64,000 nt of DNA from CATZDY01 sp045599035 (GTDB taxonomy: Bacteria > Bacillota > Desulfotomaculia > Desulfotomaculales > Desulfocucumaceae), in assembly GCA_045599035.1 (NCBI GenBank), contig JAZRVI010000031.1:1-64000 (forward strand). Direction: 5' to 3'. Below, piece by piece: positions 42,937 through 51,918 of this stretch (the stretch's first letter is position 1; every line of letters begins with the position of its first letter). The notes under the pieces were generated by a model, which had not been told where the DNA came from, searched no databases, and was given only the letters and a program-made list of their open reading frames with translations. The position numbers were made by a program, and so were the translations under genes.

Positions 42937-43797
42937 TTAATCCAGATCCTTGAGAGATAGGCCAGCAGCGGTTTGCCACATAACATTACCGCTTAAACTT
43001 GCTCCTCCGACGAAGCTTGCGGTGGCAGAAGGACTGCTGAAAAATAAGTCATCGGTTAAAATATAATTCTCATCAATTTTTGAAGCGTATTGTTGGCGAT
43101 ATTTGAGAACATTGGGAGGACAGCTCTTTGTTAGAGTGGCGGCTATTTGACTTCCTTTTAACACTACAAAACCGTCATGGGTACGATAACCGATAGCTTG
43201 GATATAAGATCGTTTAAAATAAAGCTTTTGTTCTGTTCCTAATTCAGAATGTTGTTCAGGACTTGCTGTTAAAGGTTCAAATACTTTATAACCAAGCGTA
43301 CCCATAATTATGCGGGCATAAGAAGCAAATTCTTCTAATTCGCTTTCTTTTTCCTCGGTAATATTGCCCGGATTGGGTTGGTTACTGTTCTTGACTACAT
43401 ATCTTTGAGCGGCTAAAGCCAGAGAACAAAAATAATTTTCCAAATAACTTATTTCGGTGGGGCCAAAAGAATTATTGGAAGTAGTAAAGATAACTGCTTC
43501 TGTCCAATAGTCTTTATCAAGATTGCGTTTATGCTCCATAATTCGGTAAAGTAATCCCTCACCATTCTTTCTGGCTCCAGCCTGTCCAATATAGACAATT
43601 TTATTTCCAGTTACTTCGGAAGTACCAAAAAGAAAATAGACTCCACTTTGTTTTAAATCAGCTCGTTCTTTGCATTTATCCAAAGTGGTGCGTGGAATTT
43701 TATATACTACCCCTGTCCAGTTGGCAAGAGTACATTTAATGCGTCCTGTTGCTTCTCCATCCATTAAAAATAAACTTATATTCTTTCCTTTGGGCAT
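42937..43797 (-). CDS. GIY-YIG nuclease family protein with DUF4357 domain
   Basis: This 286-residue protein has a GIY-YIG core: GVYFLFG near residue 52 and KIVYIGQAG near 68, with RIMEHKR and the metal-binding Glu in SYLENYF downstream. The C-terminal 100 residues match DUF4357 (RTHDGFVVLKGSQIA...). Such pairs occur in mobile or restriction-related settings, but it has no methyltransferase partner here. ATG 43797 (MPKGKN) behind GGAGG is the start. It has its own promoter, diverging from the subtilisin gene. Confidence 0.85.
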   Translation of the reverse strand: MPKGKNISLFLMDGEATGRIKCTLANWTGVVYKIPRTTLDKCKERADLKQSGVYFLFGTSEVTGNKIVYIGQAGARKNGEGLLYRIMEHKRNLDKDYWTEAVIFTTSNNSFGPTEISYLENYFCSLALAAQRYVVKNSNQPNPGNITEEKESELEEFASYARIIMGTLGYKVFEPLTASPEQHSELGTEQKLYFKRSYIQAIGYRTHDGFVVLKGSQIAATLTKSCPPNVLKYRQQYASKIDENYILTDDLFFSSPSATASFVGGASLSGNVMWQTAAGLSLKDLD

Positions 43798-43839
43798 CTT
43801 TTGACCTCCATCAGCTATATTACACAAGCTTATTTGGTA

Positions 43840-43868
43840 ATTATACAATATGCCATTTTGTTTGCCAA
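43840..43868 (-). promoter_or_regulatory. Promoter for the GIY-YIG gene
   Basis: On the minus strand TTGGCA (43868-43863) and TATAAT (43845-43840) are 17 bases apart. Confidence 0.7.
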
Positions 43869-43894
43869 TAAAAAATTTTTGAATGGAGCAGAGA

Positions 43895-43923
43895 TTGACT
43901 TAAATTGCAAAAAATACTATAAT
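43895..43923 (+). promoter_or_regulatory. Promoter for the subtilisin gene
   Basis: TTGACT (43895-43900) and TATAAT (43918-43923) are 17 bases apart. It diverges from the GIY-YIG promoter. Confidence 0.75.
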
Positions 43924-43958
43924 AATTGCAATCTAATCATCTTTTGTAAAGGCGGTGT

Positions 43959-46900
43959 TTGCGGTTGGGCAGAAAATTCATGGCCATAAGTTTAAGTCTG
44001 GTTTTACTACTCCTTCTTTTTCCGGCTGGAGTCTGGGCAGAAGAATTGCCGGAAATTCTGGTTGCAGAGCCGGAAGAAGCAATAATAGACTTGCCAATGG
44101 AAGTTTCAGCGGAATTGGAAGAAGTGGAAGCAACAGATCTGGTTGAGGAGGAAAGCCTGGATTTGAGCTATTGCTCGGAAGAAAGTTTACTGGAATATTT
44201 TGGTTTGGAAGAAGCAATCGAAGGAGCTGATTATTCTGGCTATCTATTGCGGTTTGAGGAAGAACCCGCAGAAGATTTGCCTGGTCTGGAAGTAGTTTTA
44301 CCGGAAGAAGGCTTATATCGGGTGGATAGTTTAACAGATTTGGGTGAAGATGTGAAGCAGGTCAGCTCTATTGAGCCGGATTATCATTTGGAATTATTGG
44401 ATTTGCCAGAGGAAGATTTGACCGCTGGAACGGGAACCTGGATTGGTTCAGAAGAATTGGAACCCTTGGAAGCAGCCGAAACCGTTGATGGTCTGCCGGA
44501 GACTGTGCCGGAAGTAAACACCTATGCAGCCGAAAAAAATTTGCCTAATGATCAATATTATATTGATGGCAAGCAATGGAATTTGTCAATGGTGGGCTTT
44601 GAAACAGCCTGGCAAAAGGGACTTAGCGGTAAAGATATAATCATTGGGGTTATTGATACCGGGATTAATGCCAACCATGAAGATTTTGCCAATACTAATA
44701 TTTTGACTGGCTATAATTTTGTGAATGATTCTACTGTAGTTACGGATCCAGTTGGGCATGGCACAGCAGTGGCCAGCCTGATTGCGGCTTCTACCAACAA
44801 CGAATGCGGTTTGGCTTCTATGGCTTCCGGGGTTAGTTTGGTTCCCTTGCGAATTTTTGACGATCAGAGTGAAGCCAGCGTTTCCAGTTTGATTAGGGCT
44901 ATTGCTATGTCTGGAAGCTATGGCTGTAAAATTGTTAATATGAGTGTTGGTCTGGAAGCCAAATATCATTCTCAGGAATTAGATGATATTATTGAAAAAG
45001 CTAATAAGGCCGGAATTATTCTGGTGGCAGCCGTGGGCAATCAAGGAACCTCAGAACCAATGTATCCGGCATCCTGTGCAGGAGTTATTGGAGTTGGTTC
45101 GATTAATTCCAATTATGTGGTTTCCAATTTTTCTCAGCATAATCAGTCGGTGGATTTTGTGGCTCCTGGTGAAGGGGTGTATCGGGCTTTGAGCAGCTCC
45201 AACAAGGGTTATCAAAAATCTAATGGTACTTCCTTTGCGGCTCCTTTGATTACTTCAGCGATTGCTGTTTTGTTGGAATCTAAGCCGGGACTTAATTCGG
45301 AGGAAGTTTTGGAGATTTTGACCAATACGGCTACGGATTTGGGTGACAGCGGCTGGGATCCTTATTATGGTTATGGCCTGGTTTCTGTTGATAAATTGCT
45401 GGACGGAGAGGTATATAATATTTCTGTGGCTGATCATATTGCTCATGGATCGCTTAAGGTTAATGTCCATAAAGCTGCTTTGGGCAGCTCCATTAAAATT
45501 ACCGCTGTCCCGGATAGCGGCTATCAATTGGTTTACGGCTCGGTTACGGTCAATGGACAGGCTCTTGCAACCGAAGATTTAACTTTTAGAATGGGCGGCA
45601 AGGATGTGGTGATTTCCGCTCAATTTGAACCTTTGAACGAAGCCCCGCCCTTGAAGGATAATTATTATCAGATTAGTTCTGCTTCTGAACTGGCCTGGTT
45701 TAGAAATCAGGTTAACTTGGGTTCCAGTGGTATTAATGCAGTTTTAACCCAGGATATTTATTTAAACGCAGGCTCCTTTGATGCAAAGGGCAACTGGTCG
45801 GAAAGCGGAACTCCGGTTTGGTGGACTCCGATTGGAGCTTATCAGCAGGAAAGTGCTTATTTTGCCGGGGATTTTGATGGACAAGGTCATACGATTTATG
45901 GGCTTTATTTGCAAAGCACCGGCAATTATAAAGGGCTGTTTGGTTGTGTTAAAACTGGTACTCTTGAAAATCTGGCAGTCAAAGAGGTTTATCTAAATGC
46001 GGGCAGCTATAGCGGCAGCTTGGCGGGAATGGTTAAAGAAGGGACGGTCAAGAACTGTAGTTTTTCTGGTTTTGTTTATGGCAATCAGGAAGTTGGAGGT
46101 TTAATTGGTTATTCCTATCAAACCGATTGCAGCTCCTGTCAGGCAGACGGAACGGTTAATTCTTATTATATGGAAGGAATAACCTATAGTGATTGCGGCG
46201 GAATAGCTGGATGCTTTGCTTATGGCAATATGGAAGATTGCAGCTTCTCCGGTTCGGCTAGTGGTGTTTATGCTGTCGGAGGAATAATTGGCTATCTATA
46301 TTGTTCCCAAGTGAAAAGTTGCTCCAATCAGGCCGCTATTCAGGGCTTAAACTATGTGGGCGGAATTAGTGGCCGAACTTATGGCACTAATACGGATTCG
46401 ATTTTAGTTAACTGCTCTAATTATGGTAAGGTAGGTAAGGTAATCAGCAGCTATGTAGGAGGGATTTCCGGCTATCACAAGCAGGCCACAGTTAAAAATT
46501 GTTTTAATTTAGGCGAAATCTCTGGCTATAAATATTTGGGCGGTCTGGTTGGTTATAATTACTCTGGCAAAGTAGCCAATTCCTGGTGTCGAGGCACAGT
46601 GGAAGGGAGTAATATTATTATTGGCGGCTTGGTGGGAGCTAACTCGGGTTCGGTCTTAAACTGCTGTTTTGCCGGAGATGTTTCGGGATTGTCCTATACT
46701 TCTTCCAGTACGGGAGCCGCTGTTCCTCCGGCACCGATTGTAGGTACCAATTATACCGGATATAAGGTTTCTTCCTGCTTTTGGTGGTATGACGGAAAAC
46801 AAATTGTGAATGGACAGGAACTGGCCGATTCGGATAAAAAAGGTATGGGGAATGCCAATAGTAATCCCGGAACCAGCGGTTTATTTTCCTTTAAATGGGA

Positions 46901-48002
46901 AGACGATTATTGGAAATTATCCGGCAGCTTTATTATTGCCGGGGAAGCCAATAATCATATGCTGACAGCACTTAATGCCTGGGCTACTTCTAATGCTTTC
47001 AATGCTTATTCTTTCTGGTCTCAGGCTCAAACCATCAACAATAACTATCCTTTTTTAATAGATAGTTATCAAGATCCGAATTTAAACGGAATTTTTAGTG
47101 GAGCTTCTTTTAGTTTCCAAAATCAATTGACAGTTAACTTTTATATCAAAAAATATTTGCTGGATTCTTTGGAAAAATCTGGGGTAATGTTTAATGATGC
47201 AGACAAGTTGACTTGGGATTTGGCTGGGGATTATCAGGATTATTATGTTTTTAATTATGCTAAAATCCCAGCCAAAAAAATGGGGGACACTATTCGAGCC
47301 GTTGTATTTGCTGAAAACCCGGATCTCAAATTTGGCTCGTCTTTAACTTATACTTTAACGGATTATTTCGCTAAGGTTTTGGCTTCAGCAGAATATGAGA
47401 AAAATTTAAAAATCTTTTTGGTGGACTTGGCTAATTATGGAGGAGCAGCTCAAACTTATTTTAATTATAATACCAGTAAGTTGGTCAGTGATTCGGTCAA
47501 AGACTATCAAGCCTTATCTTCTGGAACTATTTCTTTTACTAATGCAGATTATGCTTACAGTATTACTTCCAGCGGCAAACCAATCAAGGAATTTAACCTC
47601 AGCTTGGGACTGGAAAACAAAGTGGAGGTGTATGTTCAAGTCAATGGTGATGGTTATTCACCCGAAGATTTGCTCTTGCAGATTGAATATTATGATTTAA
47701 ATGGAGTTTTGCAAACTTGGGAAATTGATGGAGCCAAACAGAACTTTATTACGGGCTGGGCAGTTTTTGATAAATTATCAGCAGAACAAATGGATGATGT
47801 CTTCCGGATGGTAATTCGGGATCGTTCCGGGCAGGTAATTAGTGAAACCGTAACCTATAGTATTACCAGTTATGCTGTTTATACGGCTCGTCATTCCAGC
47901 GATGCTCAATTAAAGGACTTAACCAATAAAATGGTGCAGGCTGGCCGCTCGGCTGCCCGATTCTTTAATTATAAGCCTCAGGGAAAGGATCTATTAATAT
48001 AG
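43959..48002 (+). CDS. Large secreted S8 subtilisin with GLUG repeats
   Basis: This 1347-residue protein has a signal peptide (about 1-27, AGVWA cut site). A very acidic 150-residue pro-region follows, then a complete S8 protease domain (about 205-475) with D233 in DTGIN, H267 in GHGTAV and S425 in NGTSFAAP. After an InlB-like repeat (about 485-560) come at least eight GLUG-type repeats (about 636-910; GGLIGYS, GGIAGCF, GGISGYH, GGLVGYN), then a roughly 400-residue tail of unknown fold. No LPxTG or SLH anchor is seen. It is probably a secreted or wall-associated protease. TTG 43959 or 43965 is the start. Confidence 0.88.
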   Translation: MRLGRKFMAISLSLVLLLLLFPAGVWAEELPEILVAEPEEAIIDLPMEVSAELEEVEATDLVEEESLDLSYCSEESLLEYFGLEEAIEGADYSGYLLRFEEEPAEDLPGLEVVLPEEGLYRVDSLTDLGEDVKQVSSIEPDYHLELLDLPEEDLTAGTGTWIGSEELEPLEAAETVDGLPETVPEVNTYAAEKNLPNDQYYIDGKQWNLSMVGFETAWQKGLSGKDIIIGVIDTGINANHEDFANTNILTGYNFVNDSTVVTDPVGHGTAVASLIAASTNNECGLASMASGVSLVPLRIFDDQSEASVSSLIRAIAMSGSYGCKIVNMSVGLEAKYHSQELDDIIEKANKAGIILVAAVGNQGTSEPMYPASCAGVIGVGSINSNYVVSNFSQHNQSVDFVAPGEGVYRALSSSNKGYQKSNGTSFAAPLITSAIAVLLESKPGLNSEEVLEILTNTATDLGDSGWDPYYGYGLVSVDKLLDGEVYNISVADHIAHGSLKVNVHKAALGSSIKITAVPDSGYQLVYGSVTVNGQALATEDLTFRMGGKDVVISAQFEPLNEAPPLKDNYYQISSASELAWFRNQVNLGSSGINAVLTQDIYLNAGSFDAKGNWSESGTPVWWTPIGAYQQESAYFAGDFDGQGHTIYGLYLQSTGNYKGLFGCVKTGTLENLAVKEVYLNAGSYSGSLAGMVKEGTVKNCSFSGFVYGNQEVGGLIGYSYQTDCSSCQADGTVNSYYMEGITYSDCGGIAGCFAYGNMEDCSFSGSASGVYAVGGIIGYLYCSQVKSCSNQAAIQGLNYVGGISGRTYGTNTDSILVNCSNYGKVGKVISSYVGGISGYHKQATVKNCFNLGEISGYKYLGGLVGYNYSGKVANSWCRGTVEGSNIIIGGLVGANSGSVLNCCFAGDVSGLSYTSSSTGAAVPPAPIVGTNYTGYKVSSCFWWYDGKQIVNGQELADSDKKGMGNANSNPGTSGLFSFKWEDDYWKLSGSFIIAGEANNHMLTALNAWATSNAFNAYSFWSQAQTINNNYPFLIDSYQDPNLNGIFSGASFSFQNQLTVNFYIKKYLLDSLEKSGVMFNDADKLTWDLAGDYQDYYVFNYAKIPAKKMGDTIRAVVFAENPDLKFGSSLTYTLTDYFAKVLASAEYEKNLKIFLVDLANYGGAAQTYFNYNTSKLVSDSVKDYQALSSGTISFTNADYAYSITSSGKPIKEFNLSLGLENKVEVYVQVNGDGYSPEDLLLQIEYYDLNGVLQTWEIDGAKQNFITGWAVFDKLSAEQMDDVFRMVIRDRSGQVISETVTYSITSYAVYTARHSSDAQLKDLTNKMVQAGRSAARFFNYKPQGKDLLI

Positions 48003-48037
48003 CGTAAAAATGAAATTTTGCCGAGATTTTCCTGCTA

Positions 48038-48066
48038 TTTACACTTTCAGGATCTTATGTTATGCT
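48038..48066 (+). promoter_or_regulatory. Promoter at the head of the prophage module
   Basis: TTTACA at 48038-48043 and TATGCT at 48061-48066 are 17 bases apart, with TG at 48058-48059 as a -10 extension. Transcription would begin about 10 bases before the terminator hairpin. Confidence 0.6.
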
Positions 48067-48081
48067 AACTATAGTGGAAAA

Positions 48082-48109
48082 AACCGCTTTCGGAGGAAAG
48101 CGGTTTTTT
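48082..48109 (+). terminator. Terminator hairpin with the ribosome binding site in its loop
   Basis: AACCGCTTTC and GAAAGCGGTT form a perfect 10-bp stem around a GGAG loop, followed by TTTTTT. The loop plus the next base reads GGAGG, the best ribosome binding site for the first phage gene at 48108. It lies directly behind a promoter. Confidence 0.8.
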
Positions 48110-48455
48110 GTTGCCTAAAAGAAGGGAGGAGATTAAAGTTTTAGTTAAGCTGGCTGAACATAGGCCGGAAAAAACAGAGCAAGGCACAGACGCTAAGGAA
48201 TTGGTAGAAAAAGCTATTTTAAAATTGGCTCTTGGCTATCAAAAAGAAGAAATTACTTTTAAAGACGGAGTGGAGGAAAAGCGGGTTTGTAAAGAAGTGG
48301 GACCCAGTTTTACGGCCTTAAAATTTTGGCTGGAAACCCATGCCTCAGAAGAATGGGGAAATCATGAAAATACGGCTAAAGCTTTGATTGAAGCAACTTT
48401 GGCTCAAATGACCCGGAAGGAATTGCAAAGCCTGCTTTTGGCAACAAATGAATAA
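48108..48455 (+). CDS. First prophage protein, possible small terminase subunit
   Basis: This 115-residue acidic, helical protein lies directly before the large terminase and overlaps it by eight bases. By position it could be the small terminase subunit, but I see no clear helix-turn-helix motif. TTG 48108 or 48111 is the only normal in-frame start near the 5' end, with its ribosome binding site in the terminator loop. A second GGGAGG at 48123 has no usual start codon after it. Confidence 0.6.
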   Translation: MLPKRREEIKVLVKLAEHRPEKTEQGTDAKELVEKAILKLALGYQKEEITFKDGVEEKRVCKEVGPSFTALKFWLETHASEEWGNHENTAKALIEATLAQMTRKELQSLLLATNE

Positions 48456-49875
48456 AAAACAGATTCAGAAATTTATTCAGCCCTATTTGCAGCAGGAATT
48501 GGCTCGGCGTTATTTTCGGCAGTTTGTTTTATATGTGGACGAAAAATATCAGATGAATTGGCATCATCGCTTGATTTGTGATTATCTGGAGCATTGGTTG
48601 GAACGGGATCTGCGAAGGCTGATGATTTTTACCGCTCCTCGGCATGGCAAGTCTGAACTGGTCAGCCGCAAGCTTCCGGCCTATCTGTTGGGACGATTTC
48701 CTGACAGCGGAATTATTGCCTGCTCCTATAATGCGGAATTGGCCGGTTATCTGGCTCGGGATGTGCGGCGGATTTTGGAGGGCAAAAGCTTTCAGCAGCT
48801 ATTTCCGAAATGTCATCTGGCTTCTGGTCGGGGCAAAGGCAGCTTTGTTAAAAAGGATAATTTTTTTGAAATTGTTCAGCACAAAGGCTTTTATCGCTGT
48901 GCCGGAGTTGGGGGCGGAATTACCGGTATGGGAGCCGATTTTATTATTATTGATGATCCGGTCAAAAATCGAGATGAGGCCAATTCAGTGGCTTTTCGGG
49001 ATCGGCTTTGGGAATGGTTTACTTCTACGCTTTATACTCGGCTGGAAGGGGAAGGAGCTATTTTGTTAACCCTGACTCGCTGGCATGAGGATGATTTGGC
49101 TGGACGGATTTTGGAACAAATGAGTTCAGAAAACAAGGAAAAATGGACTGTGCTTTCTTTGCCAGCTATTTGTGAGGAGAAGCCAGCCGCTTATGATTGC
49201 CGCAAGCCGGGTGAAGCTTTGTGGCCAAAAAAATTTGATATCAAACGCCTGGATTCAATTCGGCAAACTATTGGTTCTTATGACTGGTCAGCTTTGTATC
49301 AGCAAAAGCCTCAGCCCCTGGCCGGCGGCTTGTTTAAACGGAACTGGTGGAAATATTGGCAGACCTTGCCGGGAGATTTGTTGGATTATATTCAATCCTG
49401 GGATTGTGCTTTTAAAAATACGGCCAATTCGGATTTTGTGGTTGGTCAGGTCTGGGCCAGAGTAGGAGCCAATCGCTATTTGCTGGATCAGGTGCGGGGT
49501 AAAATGAGCTTTTCGGAAACTCTGGCTGCCATGCGTTTATTAAGCTCACGCTGGCCCCAAACAGCCAGAAAGCTGGTGGAGGATAAAGCCAATGGCAGTG
49601 CGGTTATTGATACTTTGAAAAATGAAATCAGCGGCATTATTCCAGTGCAGCCAGCCGGAGGGAAAACTGCCCGGGCTCAAGCGGTTTCGGCTGCGGTGGA
49701 GGCGGGTAATGTTTATTTGCCAGATTTTTCCCGCTTTGCCTGGGTTGGGGATTTGGTTGAAGAATTGGCGGTTTTTCCCCAGGGAAGCCATGATGATCAA
49801 GTGGATGCTTTGACTCAGGCTAATATTTATTATAATGAAGGACTGAAATTTGATTTTGCCAATTTGATTTCTTAA
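48448..49875 (+). CDS. terL: Phage terminase large subunit
   Basis: This 475-residue motor packages phage DNA. The ATPase domain has Walker A APRHGKSE near residue 65 and Walker B FIIIDDP near 165, followed by the coupling motif LTLTRWHEDD. The C-terminal RNase H-like nuclease shows IQSWDCAFK (first Asp, about 315) and the late DDQVDALTQA. ATG 48448 overlaps the preceding gene. Confidence 0.94.
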   Translation: MNKKQIQKFIQPYLQQELARRYFRQFVLYVDEKYQMNWHHRLICDYLEHWLERDLRRLMIFTAPRHGKSELVSRKLPAYLLGRFPDSGIIACSYNAELAGYLARDVRRILEGKSFQQLFPKCHLASGRGKGSFVKKDNFFEIVQHKGFYRCAGVGGGITGMGADFIIIDDPVKNRDEANSVAFRDRLWEWFTSTLYTRLEGEGAILLTLTRWHEDDLAGRILEQMSSENKEKWTVLSLPAICEEKPAAYDCRKPGEALWPKKFDIKRLDSIRQTIGSYDWSALYQQKPQPLAGGLFKRNWWKYWQTLPGDLLDYIQSWDCAFKNTANSDFVVGQVWARVGANRYLLDQVRGKMSFSETLAAMRLLSSRWPQTARKLVEDKANGSAVIDTLKNEISGIIPVQPAGGKTARAQAVSAAVEAGNVYLPDFSRFAWVGDLVEELAVFPQGSHDDQVDALTQANIYYNEGLKFDFANLIS

Positions 49876-49894
49876 TTGGGGAAGTGATGCTTGC

Positions 49895-51124
49895 TTGTTT
49901 CGGGAAGATGGATATGTTAATGTTTTAAATCGGTTTGGCACAAGTCAGGATAATTCTACTGCCTATAATTATTGGGGCGAAAGCTTTACTTCAGATTTGC
50001 AATTGGCTCAGCATTATGAAACCGGTGGCTTGCTGGCTAAAATTATTGACTTGCCGGCGGAAGAAGCGGTTCGGCACGGTTTTGAGATTGATGCCTGTAC
50101 TCAAAAAGAAGCAGTGGAAGACATTTTGGAACATTTGGACTGGGAAAATAAATTCAGTCAGGCTTTAAAGTGGGCCAGACTTTTTGGTGGTTCTTTGCTC
50201 CTGTTGCTGGCTGAAGATGGCGGCAGTTTGGAAGAACCATTGCGGGAGCATGATCTGCAAAGCCTGGAAGAATTGCTGATTTTTGAACGATCAGCCGTAC
50301 AAATGGACTTGGAATGGCCAGGAATCTCGGAGCTTTTTACTATTAACCGGAATGGCAGCAGCTTTCGGGTGCATCAAAGCCGCTGTCTGGTCTTTCGGAA
50401 TGGAATTTTGCCGGAATTAAGCCTGAACAGCCAATTCCGTTATTGGGGCATTCCGGAATATGACCGAATAAAAAATGAACTTAAAGATGTTTCCATTGCC
50501 CATAGTTTGGGAGTTCGGCTTTTGGAACGCTCGGTGCAGCCGGTTTATAAAATGAAGGATTTGGCTCGGGTTTTGGCTTCGGAAGCTGGGGAAGAAAGTG
50601 TTTTAAAGCGGCTGCAAATCATTGATGCCGCCAGGGGGATTTTAAATAGTGTGGCTATTGATAGTGAAGGGGAAGATTATGATTTTAAGTCCTTCTCCTT
50701 TTCTGGAGTGGCTGAAATTATTAACAGCAGTTGTAATCTGTTGGCAGCAGTTTGTCATATTCCCCAAACTATTTTATTTGGACGCTCTCCAGCCGGTCAA
50801 AATGCAACGGGAGAAAGTGACTTGGAAAATTATTACAATTATGTGGAACAAATTCAAAAAACCATGCTGAAAGGAAATTTACGCCGCCTTCTGGATTTAA
50901 TTGGGATAGTGGTGAAGAAGCCTAATTTAAAATTTAAGTTTAATCCTCTGTGGAGTCTGAGTGAATTGGAAAAAGCCCAATTGGAAAAAGAAAAAGCCGC
51001 TGCTTCTTTGGCTCGAGCAGAAACCATTCGGCTATATTCGGAATTGCAGGCTTTGACCTCAGAGGAAATTCGCCGGGGCTTGCAAAATAAGACTATTCTG
51101 GAAGCAGAAAACCTGTTCGATTAA
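49895..51124 (+). CDS. Phage portal protein, DUF1073 type
   Basis: This 409-residue protein forms the 12-fold ring through which DNA enters the head. It shows the DUF1073 pattern: AKIIDLPAEEAVRHGFEI near 50, ALKWARLFGGSLLLL near 90, and HIPQTILFGRSPAGQNATGESDLENYY in the C-terminal half. The start is TTG 49895 behind GGGGAAGTG. It directly follows terL. Confidence 0.9.
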   Translation: MFREDGYVNVLNRFGTSQDNSTAYNYWGESFTSDLQLAQHYETGGLLAKIIDLPAEEAVRHGFEIDACTQKEAVEDILEHLDWENKFSQALKWARLFGGSLLLLLAEDGGSLEEPLREHDLQSLEELLIFERSAVQMDLEWPGISELFTINRNGSSFRVHQSRCLVFRNGILPELSLNSQFRYWGIPEYDRIKNELKDVSIAHSLGVRLLERSVQPVYKMKDLARVLASEAGEESVLKRLQIIDAARGILNSVAIDSEGEDYDFKSFSFSGVAEIINSSCNLLAAVCHIPQTILFGRSPAGQNATGESDLENYYNYVEQIQKTMLKGNLRRLLDLIGIVVKKPNLKFKFNPLWSLSELEKAQLEKEKAAASLARAETIRLYSELQALTSEEIRRGLQNKTILEAENLFD

Positions 51125-51142
51125 ATTGAAGGAGGAAAGAGA

Positions 51143-51352
51143 ATGGCTGTAGTTAAAATCTGGGTGAGTAGTCAGGCTAATGCCCAGGAGCAATTTTTGA
51201 CTGAATATCAAGTAGACAGCCGCAGTGAAGTAGCTTTGGTTCCGACTACTGATGCTTTAGGCTCGGAAATTTTGGTTTTGTCCGATGTTTCTATTTGGCG
51301 GCTGGCCTGGGATGCTGAAAGCCAGGTGAAATATTGGAAGGAATTGAGGTAA
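51143..51352 (+). CDS. Small prophage protein, unknown
   Basis: This 69-residue protein has a strong site GAAGGAGGAAAGAG before ATG 51143. It is a mixed-composition soluble protein with a C-terminal WDAESQVKYWKELR. No family is recognised. Its position between portal and head genes suggests a virion or assembly role. Confidence 0.6.
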   Translation: MAVVKIWVSSQANAQEQFLTEYQVDSRSEVALVPTTDALGSEILVLSDVSIWRLAWDAESQVKYWKELR

Positions 51353-51357
51353 AATCC

Positions 51358-51918
51358 ATGCAAAGCAGACTTATTCCTTATGTGCTGAACCAAAAAAAAG
51401 TAAAAAAAGTAAGCATTACGGCAGGAGAAGACCTGATTTTGACAGATCAGACAGAGTATCGGGGAAGAAATTTATCTGGTTTTAGCATTAATGCTTATCC
51501 GAGCTTACCTTTTCAGGCTTATTTGCAATTTACAACAGCAGCTTCCGGGGATATTCAGATTAGTTTTCCAGAGTCCCAATATTATGGAAGCCTTATGCCA
51601 AGCTTTGGTAATGGGGAAGCCTGGGAAGTGGATATTAAAGATGGAATTGTGGCAGCGAGGCTTTTGTCCAATGCTTTTACGATTACTTACTCAGCTAACG
51701 GAGGCAGTGGCAGCGAAACGGATGGGCAGGTTTATTTATATGGGGATTTGGTGACTTTAGCTGGCGGAAGCAATCTAAGTTATGAAGGTCATAATTTAAG
51801 TGGCTGGAATACCGCAGCAGACGGCAGTGGAACTGCTTATGCCTTGGGTGAGAGTCTGAATATCATGGATAATTTGACTTTATATGCAGTTTGGACTGTT
51901 CTTGAAGAGGTACTGTAA
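51358..51918 (+). CDS. Prophage protein with InlB B-repeat (Flg_new) domain
   Basis: This 186-residue protein has an N-terminal beta-rich half (about 1-105) with no recognised family. The C-terminal half has the pattern FTITYSANGG...GHNLSGWNTAADGSGTAY...LTLYAVW, a clear Listeria-Bacteroides repeat. Such repeats occur on bacterial surface proteins and adhesins. In this place, between portal and capsid genes, it may decorate the head. ATG 51358 is used. It overlaps the next gene by one base. Confidence 0.75.
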   Translation: MQSRLIPYVLNQKKVKKVSITAGEDLILTDQTEYRGRNLSGFSINAYPSLPFQAYLQFTTAASGDIQISFPESQYYGSLMPSFGNGEAWEVDIKDGIVAARLLSNAFTITYSANGGSGSETDGQVYLYGDLVTLAGGSNLSYEGHNLSGWNTAADGSGTAYALGESLNIMDNLTLYAVWTVLEEVL

